From: Verrucomicrobiota bacterium
Lineage (GTDB): Bacteria; Verrucomicrobiota; Verrucomicrobiia; Verrucomicrobiales; DEV007
Assembly (NCBI GenBank): GCA_963205275.1
Contig: CAUJIH010000103.1
Location: 1 to 64,000, forward strand
Length of the DNA: 64,000 bases
Direction: 5' to 3'
This document shows, one piece after another, positions 52,806-62,054 of this stretch. Made by a program: the position numbers and the translations under genes. How positions within the stretch are numbered: position 1 is the first letter of the stretch; each line of letters opens with the position of its first letter. Under the pieces are notes generated by a model. That model worked only from the letters and a program-made list of their open reading frames with translations. It made no database searches and had not been told where the DNA came from.

Positions 52806-54113
52806 TCAGGAGAGATTTGTCCATTCTTCATGTCCAGTGCGCAGACGATGGACCGCGAGAACCTGTTCGCCTCGATACACAATCTCGGCGGGAGCAGGTC
52901 GGCTGAGGAAGGCCCCGACGCTCGCAGTCGCACCGTAGGCACCGACGTTGGGAATCGCGAGAAGGTCTCCCGGACCGACGCGGGGAATTTCGATGCGCTT
53001 CGCGATACAATCAAGCGGAGTACACAATTGACCGACCACATCGACGACCATCTTCGAATCATCGTTCGACTTTCCTGGATCGGTGATCAGATCGACGGAG
53101 AAACGAGGGATGCGCCCGAGTCCAGACATCCCTCCCAAATGATGGATGCCAGTATCCAAGAGCAAAAACAGGCGACCTTTGGATTCTTTCAGCTCCATCA
53201 CTCGAGTGAGCAGCGTGCCCGAAGAGGCCACCAGATAGCGACCGGACTCAAACCACCACTCGACATTCTGTAAGGCACTGGCTCCCGACAGCAATTCCAG
53301 CCCCCCCTGCAGCTCTTGCAGACCAGAGCCGCTTCCGCTATGGGCGTAGGGCCAGGCAAATCCACCTCCAAAATTGATCGCGCGTAAGGGAAAACCCACA
53401 GATTTCGCTACCTGCACCGCGAGAGATGCCGTCTTTTCAAAGCAGTTCAGGAGTGTCTCGGTATCGTCGATTTGCGTACCCCAATAGAGATGAAGTCCTG
53501 TCAAGGTAACGAATTTCCCGGCGGCTTCACGGATCGTCTGCCCGCGAGTCAGGAGTTCATCCTCCTCGAATCCGAATTGGCTCGCCACTCCCGACATGGC
53601 GAGCTTCGCCTTCGGAGGGGAATCGGGATTCATACGTAGCAGGGCCTCGACCGTTCGTCCCTCTGCCTCAGCGGCAGTGCTCAGATTTCTCAGACTGAGC
53701 AGAGATTCTACGGAGAAGTGGATCAGACCCGACTGGATGGCGTGACGGTATTCTGACACCCCTTTTCCTGGTCCCCCGTAGAGGGCGCGTCCGAGTTCAC
53801 AGCCCGCTGCTTTGGCGGCTCCGATCTCACCCACAGAGGTCAATTCGGCTTCACAGCCTAGGGATTTCAATTCTTGCGCGACAGAAGGGAGGGGATTCGC
53901 TTTGAATGAATAAAACAGGCGACGTTGGGGCGCGGGGGAAAGGACGGACAAAAGCTCGGTCGCACGCTTTTCGATGGTCTCTGCGTCATAGCCGTAACAA
54001 GGCGACCCATAGTTACGAGTCATAGCTTCCCAGCACTCCCATTGCTCGACTAAGAACTGGGAGTGATCAGCGGGAGAGGCAACTGCCTCGCTCTGGACAG
54101 GTGAGCTGCTCAT
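52806..54113 (-). CDS. PLP-dependent (fold III) decarboxylase, ACP-associated
   Basis: This 435 aa protein belongs to the ornithine/diaminopimelate decarboxylase family with an alanine-racemase-type barrel. The PLP Lys lies in LFYSFKANPLPS, the phosphate-binding Gly loop in INFGGGFAWPY, and the second-subunit residues near VVGQLCTPLD and PNVGAYGATASV. It is followed by a carrier protein, as in the BtrK/BtrI pair and exosortase-linked decarboxylases, where the substrate is held on the ACP. A DAP role is less likely. Confidence 0.85.
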   Translation of the reverse strand: MSSSPVQSEAVASPADHSQFLVEQWECWEAMTRNYGSPCYGYDAETIEKRATELLSVLSPAPQRRLFYSFKANPLPSVAQELKSLGCEAELTSVGEIGAAKAAGCELGRALYGGPGKGVSEYRHAIQSGLIHFSVESLLSLRNLSTAAEAEGRTVEALLRMNPDSPPKAKLAMSGVASQFGFEEDELLTRGQTIREAAGKFVTLTGLHLYWGTQIDDTETLLNCFEKTASLAVQVAKSVGFPLRAINFGGGFAWPYAHSGSGSGLQELQGGLELLSGASALQNVEWWFESGRYLVASSGTLLTRVMELKESKGRLFLLLDTGIHHLGGMSGLGRIPRFSVDLITDPGKSNDDSKMVVDVVGQLCTPLDCIAKRIEIPRVGPGDLLAIPNVGAYGATASVGAFLSRPAPAEIVYRGEQVLAVHRLRTGHEEWTNLS

Positions 54114-54176
54114 GAGGCGAAGAGTATCGAGTCACGATTCGATCAAGGATAGGACAGAAAGATTGTATAACATAGA

Positions 54177-54192
54177 TTTTGTAATTACAAAA
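54177..54192. promoter_or_regulatory. Perfect 16-bp AT-rich palindrome
   Basis: TTTTGTAATTACAAAA lies between the divergent decarboxylase and pseudopilin genes, 22 bases before the pseudopilin ATG. An operator or a promoter-overlapping site is possible. Confidence 0.4.
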
Positions 54193-54213
54193 AATATTAA
54201 TAAGTTAGTTATA

Positions 54214-54615
54214 ATGATTTTTCACACCATCGTCGCCCGTCCCAATCACTGGCGTGCCTTTACCCTGCTCGAAACTACTCTGGTTGTCGCTGTCCTGCTT
54301 GGATTGGTGGGGATCCTTTTCGTGGGGGTGAACTCGTACAAAGCTGGGGCTGATCGAGCGATCTGCATCCAGCAGGTGGCGACGGTGCAGGAGGCGATGC
54401 GCTCCTATTGTCACCTGAACGAGTTGGAGTCCGGGCAAAAGATCGACGATCTGAAACAGCGTCTGATCGGTGAGTCGAAGTTCTTCGCGGCAGCTCCCTA
54501 TTGCCGCTCTGGCGGGAACTATTCCTTCTATGAAGGTGCAGTGCCGCCCGTGGGGACGCTCTTCATTCAGTGCTCAATTGTGGATCATACGCCGAAAGAT
54601 ATCGTGGGATGGTGA
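54214..54615 (+). CDS. Type II secretion/type IV pseudopilin-like protein
   Basis: This 133 aa protein from ATG 54214 has the prepilin cleavage motif RAFTLLETTLVVAVLLGLVG: the Glu at position 5 after cleavage is present, but the residue before the cut is Ala instead of the usual Gly. The C-terminal part has four Cys in the whole chain and a small beta domain. It stands alone, typical of scattered pseudopilins in Verrucomicrobia and Planctomycetes. An earlier in-frame start at 54112 is less likely. Confidence 0.8.
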   Translation: MIFHTIVARPNHWRAFTLLETTLVVAVLLGLVGILFVGVNSYKAGADRAICIQQVATVQEAMRSYCHLNELESGQKIDDLKQRLIGESKFFAAAPYCRSGGNYSFYEGAVPPVGTLFIQCSIVDHTPKDIVGW

Positions 54616-54753
54616 GCCATCTCGACCTGCGATCAAAAAACCCAAGCCCATCCGCCCTCTTTCTTTCCCCTCGCCTTTCCCATTCAATCTCAATATCTGA
54701 TCGCGTGTCGCTCAGAACAAATAAGGTCTCGTCGGCGATGAGAAAAGCCTCAT

Positions 54754-56739
54754 TCAAGAATGCGGTGGATCACTTTTTTCCGATTTCGCGGTCGCCTTCG
54801 GCACATCCGCTCGAGCTGGGGCCTTCAAGACGTCGGCTTTCTCCGCGCTCGGGTCTTTCGTGGGAGGCGGAGCCGGCTGATCAGAACAGGCCGTAGCGGC
54901 AAAGAAGGGTGCCGTCAACACTGTCAAACCCGCTGCCGCAGCTGCCCGCTGGAAGAGGTTCTGCTTACGCGCTTTTTTCTCCGTATCGCCGAAGCGAGCA
55001 CGGCGGATCTTGAGTGAGTTCTGCTCGTGAATACGATAGACTACGTTCCGGACCTCGTCATCGCGATAGAATTTACCTCCTGCGAGATGTACGCGATACC
55101 AGAGATGGTAGTCATCGGCCCCCAACCCGACGGCCCGTTCCTGATAATTCCCCGCCTTTCGAGCCATCTCGGTACGGATGAGCACAGACGAATGTGGGAG
55201 CATGTTGTCGTCGGAATTCCCGGTAAACATGGTCTCCAGCCCTCGGTTTGGCCAGTGCAGGCGCGGGGCGATCTGACCGTTCTCAAGAGTCAGGAGCAGA
55301 CAGCCGTAGACATCCACTTTCTTCGCCTCGATCATGTGGACGGCACGCTCCAGATAGGTGGGCATGAGCTGATCATCATAGTCGAGCGGCTTGTAATACT
55401 CCGTATCACAGGCAGCCACAGCTTGGCGATGCAGCCAACTGCAATGCTCGATGTCTGGTGCCATTCCGGTGCAGATCAGGGGCAGGCCATAGCGCTTGGC
55501 CAGTCGCTCACCGTAGGCCCAGGTCCCATCGACCAGCAATTTCACCTTGAACTTCCGATAGCTCTGATTCGCCAAGCTCGCCACAGCGTCATCCAGCTTG
55601 GTCACGTCGGTGCCCTGATGGATACGCAAACCGACCGTCACACGGGCTTCGGGATGGTGCAGTGAGGTTCCGGTCATCTCGCCAAGAATGCGAGTATGGG
55701 CACTGGCGTAATTCGCACTCAGCGACAAATCTGCCGCCGAGACCAGACAGTCCGCTGAGGAAAGTGTCGCCGCCTTCAGGAGGGCAGCGTGCGCCAGTTT
55801 CGCCAGCTTTTTCGGGTTCGCGTGCCAGTCGATCAGATAACCATTGCGTCCGTTTTTGATGAGATCAGCGACTCCACAACTTTTCGTGACCACCACTGGA
55901 ATACCGCAGCTCAGAGCCTCGGCAGCCGTGAGGAGAAACCCTTCTTTCTCACTGTTTCCCAGCAGGACGTGGCAGCCCTCCAGTCGATGACGATAGGCGA
56001 AAGGATTGAAATCGAGCGGACGGAGGTCGAGCCTGTCCGCTACGCCCAGTTTCGTCGCCAGTTCCTTGACTTTCGCTAGAGTTTCTGCCTGAACGCGCTG
56101 CGTATAGGGCAATCCAGCGGTATCCGACCCTGTCCAGGCGCGAATCACCATGCGCGGTTCCTCGGCGAGTAGGTAGGGAAGAGCGAGGATACCTTTCGAC
56201 TCGAGCGGGCGGCCCATCCATCCGACCACGATGCGAGAGGAGGCGCCTGTGGGATCGAAACGCCCCTTCACCGATGCAAATTCGGACACAGGAGGAGTCA
56301 AAACACCCGCGACGCGATGATTTTTTTCCTTCGCCCAGACAGCGTAACGGTCGAGCACCTTCTGAGATACTCCGGCCACAGTCATGCCGTAGAGGTGGTC
56401 GTAGGCTCGTTCGATATAACGCCAGCCTGCGTCATCCCAGGAATGAAGCACTAGCGAGGTCGGGCGCTGTGGCAAGCCGGAGAGATCGCCGTAGCTAAGG
56501 AACCAAGATGAGGGATCAATCGGAGCCTCTCGAGTGACCTTGCCACAGGAAAATCCACTTTGCTCCGCTGCTTCCATGAGAGGCATGTCGTCGCTCTGAG
56601 AGTATAGAGTCGTCCTCTCGCGCACCCATTCTGGCAGGGCCATGATGTAGCGCAACACTGCAGTCTGTGCCCCACCGAGCGCGAGATTGTGCGTGACAAA
56701 GCAGGGATGGATTCTCGGAAGCTGATAATTCTGAGCCAT
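54754..56739 (-). CDS. Two-domain glycosyltransferase (GT4 + GT2-like) with lipoprotein-like tail
   Basis: This 661 aa protein has an N-terminal GT-B domain (FVTHNLALGGAQTAVL to EGFLLTAAEALSCGIPVVVT with the E-x7-E pair) and a C-terminal GT-A-like domain (SLANQSYRKFKVKLLVDG; acidic motif LDYDDQL). It likely builds a cell-surface glycan. The last 70 residues are odd: an Ala/Leu-rich segment ending in TAPFFAATAC, then a Pro/Lys/Ala-rich tail, like a lipoprotein signal placed at the C-terminus. No start codon exists for it as a separate gene. Confidence 0.82.
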   Translation of the reverse strand: MAQNYQLPRIHPCFVTHNLALGGAQTAVLRYIMALPEWVRERTTLYSQSDDMPLMEAAEQSGFSCGKVTREAPIDPSSWFLSYGDLSGLPQRPTSLVLHSWDDAGWRYIERAYDHLYGMTVAGVSQKVLDRYAVWAKEKNHRVAGVLTPPVSEFASVKGRFDPTGASSRIVVGWMGRPLESKGILALPYLLAEEPRMVIRAWTGSDTAGLPYTQRVQAETLAKVKELATKLGVADRLDLRPLDFNPFAYRHRLEGCHVLLGNSEKEGFLLTAAEALSCGIPVVVTKSCGVADLIKNGRNGYLIDWHANPKKLAKLAHAALLKAATLSSADCLVSAADLSLSANYASAHTRILGEMTGTSLHHPEARVTVGLRIHQGTDVTKLDDAVASLANQSYRKFKVKLLVDGTWAYGERLAKRYGLPLICTGMAPDIEHCSWLHRQAVAACDTEYYKPLDYDDQLMPTYLERAVHMIEAKKVDVYGCLLLTLENGQIAPRLHWPNRGLETMFTGNSDDNMLPHSSVLIRTEMARKAGNYQERAVGLGADDYHLWYRVHLAGGKFYRDDEVRNVVYRIHEQNSLKIRRARFGDTEKKARKQNLFQRAAAAAGLTVLTAPFFAATACSDQPAPPPTKDPSAEKADVLKAPARADVPKATAKSEKSDPPHS

Positions 56740-56940
56740 GGCAAGTGAAAAATGGCGTATGGAATAGGGTCTGGTTTGACAGCGAACCCTGTCGATAGCC
56801 ACCACACCCAGTGCTTTATCTCACGAACTGAGAAGATTTTCAAGCTGCATGTTCAGGGACTGTCGCGCCGGAGCGAGGGTTTCGTCGGAGTTCGAGAAAA
56901 TTCTTCTTCCGCACCCAGCTCTCTCGGCTACACTGCGATT

Positions 56941-57954
56941 ATGTCTGAAGAGTTCGATGCGAATGCTCTGGAGCGCTGGCTACGGGAGGACGGGCAGATA
57001 TCGTCCGACCCCGCCACGCTCACCCCGCTCACGGGTGGCGTGTCGAGTGATATCTACAAAGTTTCACAGGGAGAGCATTCCTTCATCGTGAAGCGGGCGC
57101 TCGCGAAACTGCGCGTCGCCGCCGACTGGCAAGCCGATGTCTCGCGCAATGGCACGGAATACACCTTCGGCAAGATGATGGAAAATACTCTCGCCGGGAA
57201 TATACCCAAGGTGCTATTCCGCAATCCTGAGCGAGGCTATTTCACCATGGAATACCTCGATGGAATGTGGGAGAACTGGAAAACGATGCTACTCCAGAAG
57301 CACTTCGATCCCACCCATGGACGTTTGGCGGGAACGCTGATGGGCCGCCTGCATGCCTCTAGCTGGGGTAAGGCCGACCTCGCCCGCATTTTTGATACCA
57401 CGGACAATTTTCGTCAGCTCCGCACCGATCCCTACCTCCGCGCAACAGGGGAGGCTCACAGGAGGATCGAATTCATCCTTACCAGCCTGGCGAATCAACT
57501 GGAGGCCACCTCACTCTGTTTGGTGCATGGTGATTTCAGCCCGAAGAATCTGCTGATCAAGGGAGATCGCATGATATTACTCGATGCCGAAGTCGCCTGG
57601 TATGGCGATCCCGCTTTTGATGTAGCGTTCCTGCTGGCCCTGCTTCTGCTGAAAGGCCTCTATCACCTCCCGCTCCGCTGCCAATGGGATGTCGTGGCGA
57701 GCGAGTTCTGGGCGAGCTATAAAGAATACCTACCTCAAAGCATTCCCGCATCCGATTTTGCCCAGATCGATGCCCGGGCGGCACACCTGACGGCAGCCAT
57801 CATCTTGGCTCGGATCGATGGGAAATCACCCGTGGAATACCTTTCCTCTTCCTGTCGTGAGATCGCTCGATCCATTGCCATGAAGTATGTCATCGATCCT
57901 GCCCGTGGGATCGAGCAACTGATCGAGGCGTGGCGACGTGAAATTTATTCGTAA
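56941..57954 (+). CDS. APH/choline kinase-family small-molecule kinase
   Basis: This 337 aa kinase (ATG 56941) has the Lys of YKVSQGEHSFIVKRALAK, the catalytic LVHGDFSPKNLLI (His-Gly-Asp, Asn) and the Mg-binding LLDAEVAWYGDPAFDVAF. It resembles fructosamine/methylthioribose kinase relatives, not a recognised antibiotic-resistance enzyme. It ends 6 bases before the enolase-like gene, so the two probably work in one pathway. Confidence 0.82.
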   Translation: MSEEFDANALERWLREDGQISSDPATLTPLTGGVSSDIYKVSQGEHSFIVKRALAKLRVAADWQADVSRNGTEYTFGKMMENTLAGNIPKVLFRNPERGYFTMEYLDGMWENWKTMLLQKHFDPTHGRLAGTLMGRLHASSWGKADLARIFDTTDNFRQLRTDPYLRATGEAHRRIEFILTSLANQLEATSLCLVHGDFSPKNLLIKGDRMILLDAEVAWYGDPAFDVAFLLALLLLKGLYHLPLRCQWDVVASEFWASYKEYLPQSIPASDFAQIDARAAHLTAAIILARIDGKSPVEYLSSSCREIARSIAMKYVIDPARGIEQLIEAWRREIYS

Positions 57955-57960
57955 TTTTCC

Positions 57961-59238
57961 ATGAAAATCCAATCCGTATCTGCCTACCAGATTTTTGACT
58001 CGCGTGGCAATCCCACCGTGGAAGCCGAGATTCACCTCGACGACGGGACCAGTGGCCGTGGGCTGGTGCCTTCCGGCGCTTCGACAGGTCAGTTCGAGGC
58101 TCACGAGCTGCGCGATGGAGACAGAACGCGGTTTCGGGAGAAATCCGTTTTTCGTGCCATCCGTAACGTCGAGGAAGTTCTCGCACCCGCCATCATCGGC
58201 TGGGATATCGAAGATCAGGCTGGGATCGACCGCCGACTCATCGAATTCGACGGCACTCCGAATAAATCGCGTCTGGGTGCCAATGCCATCCTTTCCGTCT
58301 CGCTCGCAGTCGCGAATGCTGCTGCCGCCTGGCGACGGGTTCCACTATTCCGTTCATTGGGTGAGGGCACTCTGCTTCCACTGCCTGAGATCCAGATTTT
58401 TGGCGGTGGAGCACATGCGAACTGGCGCACCGACGTTCAGGACTACCTCGTGATCGCTACCGGTGCGGAGAGCTACGAAGAAACCCTTGAAATCACCTAT
58501 AACATCTACAAGGCAGCTGGGGATCAGATGAAAGATCGCGGTAGTGACTGGGGAGTAGCCGATGAAGGGGGCTACTGGCCGGAATTCGAGACCAATGAAG
58601 AAGCGCTGGAGATCCTAGTGAGTGCCATCGAAGAAGCGGGGTATACGCCAGGGCACGAGGCCGCCATCTCTCTAGACATCGCCTCCAGCGATCTCTACGA
58701 CCCGGAGAGTGGACTGTATCACTTTGCTCTAGACGAAGAATTTTTTGACTCTGACGATATGATCGAGCGGATGCTCGAGTGGTGCCAGAGGTATCCCATT
58801 GTCTCCTTGGAAGACCCTTTGGCTGACACGGACCAGAACGGATGGAGAAAACTATGTGCAGCTCTAGGAGGCAGAGTGCAATTGATCGGGGACGACCTAT
58901 TCACCACTCATCCCGGGCGCATTCGAGCAGGGATAGAGAAAGGACTCGCCAATGCCGTGTTGATCAAGCTCAACCAGATCGGGACCGTCACCGAGACTCT
59001 GGAGGCGATCCGTCTAACGAAGGAAGCCGGATGGAATCCCGTCATCAGCGCCCGCTCCGGCGAGACCGAAGATGCCTTTATTTCCCATCTGGCGGTCGCG
59101 ACGGATGCCGGACAGCTCAAAGTCGGTTCCTTTTCCCGTAGCGAGCGCATGGTGAAGTGGAATGAATGTCTCCGCATCGCGCGACATCTCGGTCACACTG
59201 CCCGCTTTCTGGGCGGAAAAATTTTGCCCAGACCTTAG
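57961..59238 (+). CDS. Enolase homologue with altered active site
   Basis: This 425 aa protein keeps the enolase fold and most active residues: the SGAST loop, His152 of GGAHA, Glu202 of DEGG, metal ligands Asp239, Glu284, Asp311, Lys336 of LIKLNQIGT, Arg365/Ser366 and Lys387. However the invariant catalytic His of SHRSGETED (His373 in yeast) is Ala364 (ISARSGETED), and yeast Glu168 is Asp161 (VQDYLV). The N-terminal FDSRGNPTVE motif is intact. It may dehydrate a different substrate, for example a product of the kinase upstream. Confidence 0.85.
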   Translation: MKIQSVSAYQIFDSRGNPTVEAEIHLDDGTSGRGLVPSGASTGQFEAHELRDGDRTRFREKSVFRAIRNVEEVLAPAIIGWDIEDQAGIDRRLIEFDGTPNKSRLGANAILSVSLAVANAAAAWRRVPLFRSLGEGTLLPLPEIQIFGGGAHANWRTDVQDYLVIATGAESYEETLEITYNIYKAAGDQMKDRGSDWGVADEGGYWPEFETNEEALEILVSAIEEAGYTPGHEAAISLDIASSDLYDPESGLYHFALDEEFFDSDDMIERMLEWCQRYPIVSLEDPLADTDQNGWRKLCAALGGRVQLIGDDLFTTHPGRIRAGIEKGLANAVLIKLNQIGTVTETLEAIRLTKEAGWNPVISARSGETEDAFISHLAVATDAGQLKVGSFSRSERMVKWNECLRIARHLGHTARFLGGKILPRP

Positions 59239-59509
59239 GGCAGCCCCGGAATCCCTCGCGAGCGCGCCGCCTAAGAAAATGCGCTGACAGGGTAACGAGA
59301 TTCTTGGAGATCGCGACAGGCGCTGTTCACCTCTGCGACTACGACACTACTGTTCTTTGGAATATCCACTCTGGCGATTTGATTCGCGTTATGGATGGGG
59401 AAGTGAGATAACGGAGGCGTCAACACTTGTCGTTTTCTACGTGATTACGGTCAGTCCGCTCCTTGAGAGCTCACTCACGCGTATGTAAAGGAGCTTACTC
59501 TCTTCTCTA

Positions 59510-61090
59510 ATGGATTCGAAATTACTCTTTGCTGTCCTTCCTCGCCTTTTTTGCCAACTGCTTGCTCTTTCTCTCGCTTTCGTATCCGCTGAGGCTGACG
59601 ACAGAGTGTCAAAATCCTCGTCAGACATCGTCGCTTATGAAGATTTTGGCGCTGTGGGTGACGGAGTCACGGATGATTTGCCTGCCATCGTGAGGGCCCA
59701 TGAACACGCGAATGAACAGGGACTGCCAGTGAAGGCGAGGTCTGGTGCTACCTACCATCTCGGGCGTAGGGCACTGACGGCTACGATCGCGACAGATACT
59801 GATTGGGGGAATGCAAAGTTTATCATCGATGATACCGATGTGGAAGATCATCAACGCTCCCTCTTCGAGGTAAAGTCCTTACTGGCGCCGATAAAGTTGA
59901 AGATCGCGAGTCTGCATAGAGATCAGCGGAAGGTAGAGGTGTATCCCGAGATGGATTGTTGGGTGCGCGTAGAGAGCACTGCAAAGCGTCGTTATATCCG
60001 ACGAGGTCTAAATCAGAACAAGGGGCAATTTCAAAATGATTGCTTCATTCTCTCGAAGGATGGGACGATAGAAGGGGACATCGATTGGGATTATGAGACG
60101 ATTTCCCGAATTGAAGCCCGCCCTATCGATGAGAAACCACTAGTGGTGAGCGGGGGTGAGTTCACTACGATTGCGAATCAAATGAAGCAGGAAAAGGGCT
60201 ATAATTACTGGCACCGGAATATCCACATCGCGCGATCCAATACCAGTGTCGTAGGGTTGAAGCATTATGTGACAGGGGAAAAGGAATTCGGGCACCCCTA
60301 CAGCGGCTTTCTCAGCGCGGGCAGCTGCGCCAACGTGACTCTACGAGATTGCTTTCTGACGGCTCATAAGACTTACAAGACGTTAGGAGTAGTCGGGAAG
60401 CCCGTTAGTATGGGATCATACGATTTGTCGGCGGGCAGTGTGGTGAATTACTCTCTGATCGGCTGCCGCATGGACAATATCTGCGATACGACCCGCTGGG
60501 GAGTCATCGGCACGAATTATTGTAAAAATATCTTGTTAGAAAATTGCGTGCTTTCTCGGATGGATACGCATCAAGGGATGTCGGGTGATTATATTATCCG
60601 TGGAACTACGCTGGGATATATTGGACTCAATGCCATCGGACGAGGGAGACTTATCATTGAGGATTCTACGATTCAGGGGAGATCCTTTTTCTCTCTTCGC
60701 AGTGATTATGGCAGTACTTGGGACGGGACCGTGGAGATTCGCAACAGTCGTTGGATCCCGAGTTGTGGCAAGCCTGTCCAGCCGATTCTGATGCAGGCCA
60801 GTAATGATGGAGAGCACGATTTCGGATACCCTTGCTCCATGCCGCGAGAGATCGTAATCGATGGATTGGAAATTGATGATCGCAATCATCCAGAGAAAAA
60901 TTACAAAGGACCTTGGCTCTTCAGTGATCCAGGGGGTAGTGGAGATCTCAACGCAGAAGCGGCACCTTTCCCGTATGTGTTAACGGAAAAGGTGAGTATC
61001 AAAAACCTCAAGATCGCTAGCAAAAAGAAACTGCGTATTTCCCCCAATCAGCGCGTGGAGAAGCATGTGAAGGTGATTTGGGAGAAGTGA
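59510..61090 (+). CDS. Secreted right-handed beta-helix (pectate-lyase-like) protein
   Basis: This 526 aa protein has a signal peptide (LLFAVLPRLFCQLLALSLAF) and then the pectate-lyase-type start YEDFGAVGDGVTDDLPAIV, followed by a long series of short beta-helix turns (VTLRDCFL, IEDSTIQGRS, VEIRNSRW). Such proteins cleave or bind polysaccharides outside the cell. No lyase-specific catalytic motif is clear. An AAAGGAG lies 18 bases before the ATG. Confidence 0.8.
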   Translation: MDSKLLFAVLPRLFCQLLALSLAFVSAEADDRVSKSSSDIVAYEDFGAVGDGVTDDLPAIVRAHEHANEQGLPVKARSGATYHLGRRALTATIATDTDWGNAKFIIDDTDVEDHQRSLFEVKSLLAPIKLKIASLHRDQRKVEVYPEMDCWVRVESTAKRRYIRRGLNQNKGQFQNDCFILSKDGTIEGDIDWDYETISRIEARPIDEKPLVVSGGEFTTIANQMKQEKGYNYWHRNIHIARSNTSVVGLKHYVTGEKEFGHPYSGFLSAGSCANVTLRDCFLTAHKTYKTLGVVGKPVSMGSYDLSAGSVVNYSLIGCRMDNICDTTRWGVIGTNYCKNILLENCVLSRMDTHQGMSGDYIIRGTTLGYIGLNAIGRGRLIIEDSTIQGRSFFSLRSDYGSTWDGTVEIRNSRWIPSCGKPVQPILMQASNDGEHDFGYPCSMPREIVIDGLEIDDRNHPEKNYKGPWLFSDPGGSGDLNAEAAPFPYVLTEKVSIKNLKIASKKKLRISPNQRVEKHVKVIWEK

Positions 61091-61379
61091 GATTTTTTAT
61101 CCCTTTCGATGCGTCACCACGCTCCGTGATGCTCGGGTCCCCGTATGACTCTATGCCTAGACAGGGGATCAGGGCTATGGCGGCACGCTCACGAGGGGTT
61201 CCGGAGGTGCCCTTTATCCATTCATTTTGTGACACCAACGAATCGCGAAAGTCGGGTTAGGAGCACGAGACAAAGGGGTAACTTGGGTTTCCGCTGTAAT
61301 CTCGATCTAAAACGATCAAAGGTCGCCAATTCGGCAATTCGCTCTAGACCACACCCGTGATTTGCCTAAACTCTCTGGG

Positions 61380-62033
61380 ATGGAGGAGCGTGATTATCGA
61401 GAGCAATATGCTCACACCCGTCGCAGCCTGATCGAGCGACTGGGAGACTGGGAGGATCAGCGTACCTGGGATGAATTTTACCAAACCTATTGGCGACTGA
61501 TCTTTTCCGTCTCGCTCAGGGCCGGTCTAAGCAGAGAGGAAGCGTCGGATGTCGTGCAGGAGACAGTGATCGCGGTCGCGAAACAATGGAAAAAGGGCCA
61601 GGCGTACGACCCGGAAAAAGGCTCGTTCAAAGCCTGGCTGATGAGTCTCACTCGCTGGCGCATCGCGGACCAGTTTCGTGCACGCCAGAGAAATCCCGCC
61701 AACCCCGCTGCCGCTGTCCACAGTGAGAGCGAAGACGGAGATCACACGGGAATTATCGAGCGCATTGCCGGAGAGGACGGAGCCGAAACTCTCGACCGAA
61801 TCTGGGAAAAGGAATGGGCTGCTAATCTCACCGATGCCGCACTCCGACGTGTCAAAAAGCTCGTTTCACCGAAGCAATATCAGATTTTCCACGCCTATGT
61901 CGTCAAGGAGTGGGACGTGTCGCGGGTGACGAATGAGTTGGGAGTGAGCGCGGCCCAAGTCTATCTAGCGAAACATCGCATCGGCGCACTGCTCAAAGAG
62001 GAAATCGAGAGACTGCGCAGTGAGTCAGCGTGA
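61380..62033 (+). CDS. RNA polymerase sigma factor, ECF-like
   Basis: This 217 aa protein (ATG 61380; TTG 61362 is an alternative) has region 2 (DEFYQTYWRLIFSVSLRAG, EASDVVQETVIAVAKQW, GSFKAWLMSLTRWRIAD) and a region-4 helix-turn-helix (VTNELGVSAAQVYLAKHRI). No anti-sigma gene is adjacent, so control of activity is not visible here. Confidence 0.88.
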   Translation: MEERDYREQYAHTRRSLIERLGDWEDQRTWDEFYQTYWRLIFSVSLRAGLSREEASDVVQETVIAVAKQWKKGQAYDPEKGSFKAWLMSLTRWRIADQFRARQRNPANPAAAVHSESEDGDHTGIIERIAGEDGAETLDRIWEKEWAANLTDAALRRVKKLVSPKQYQIFHAYVVKEWDVSRVTNELGVSAAQVYLAKHRIGALLKEEIERLRSESA

Positions 62034-62054
62034 GCTGTTCCGATTCGAACTTCT

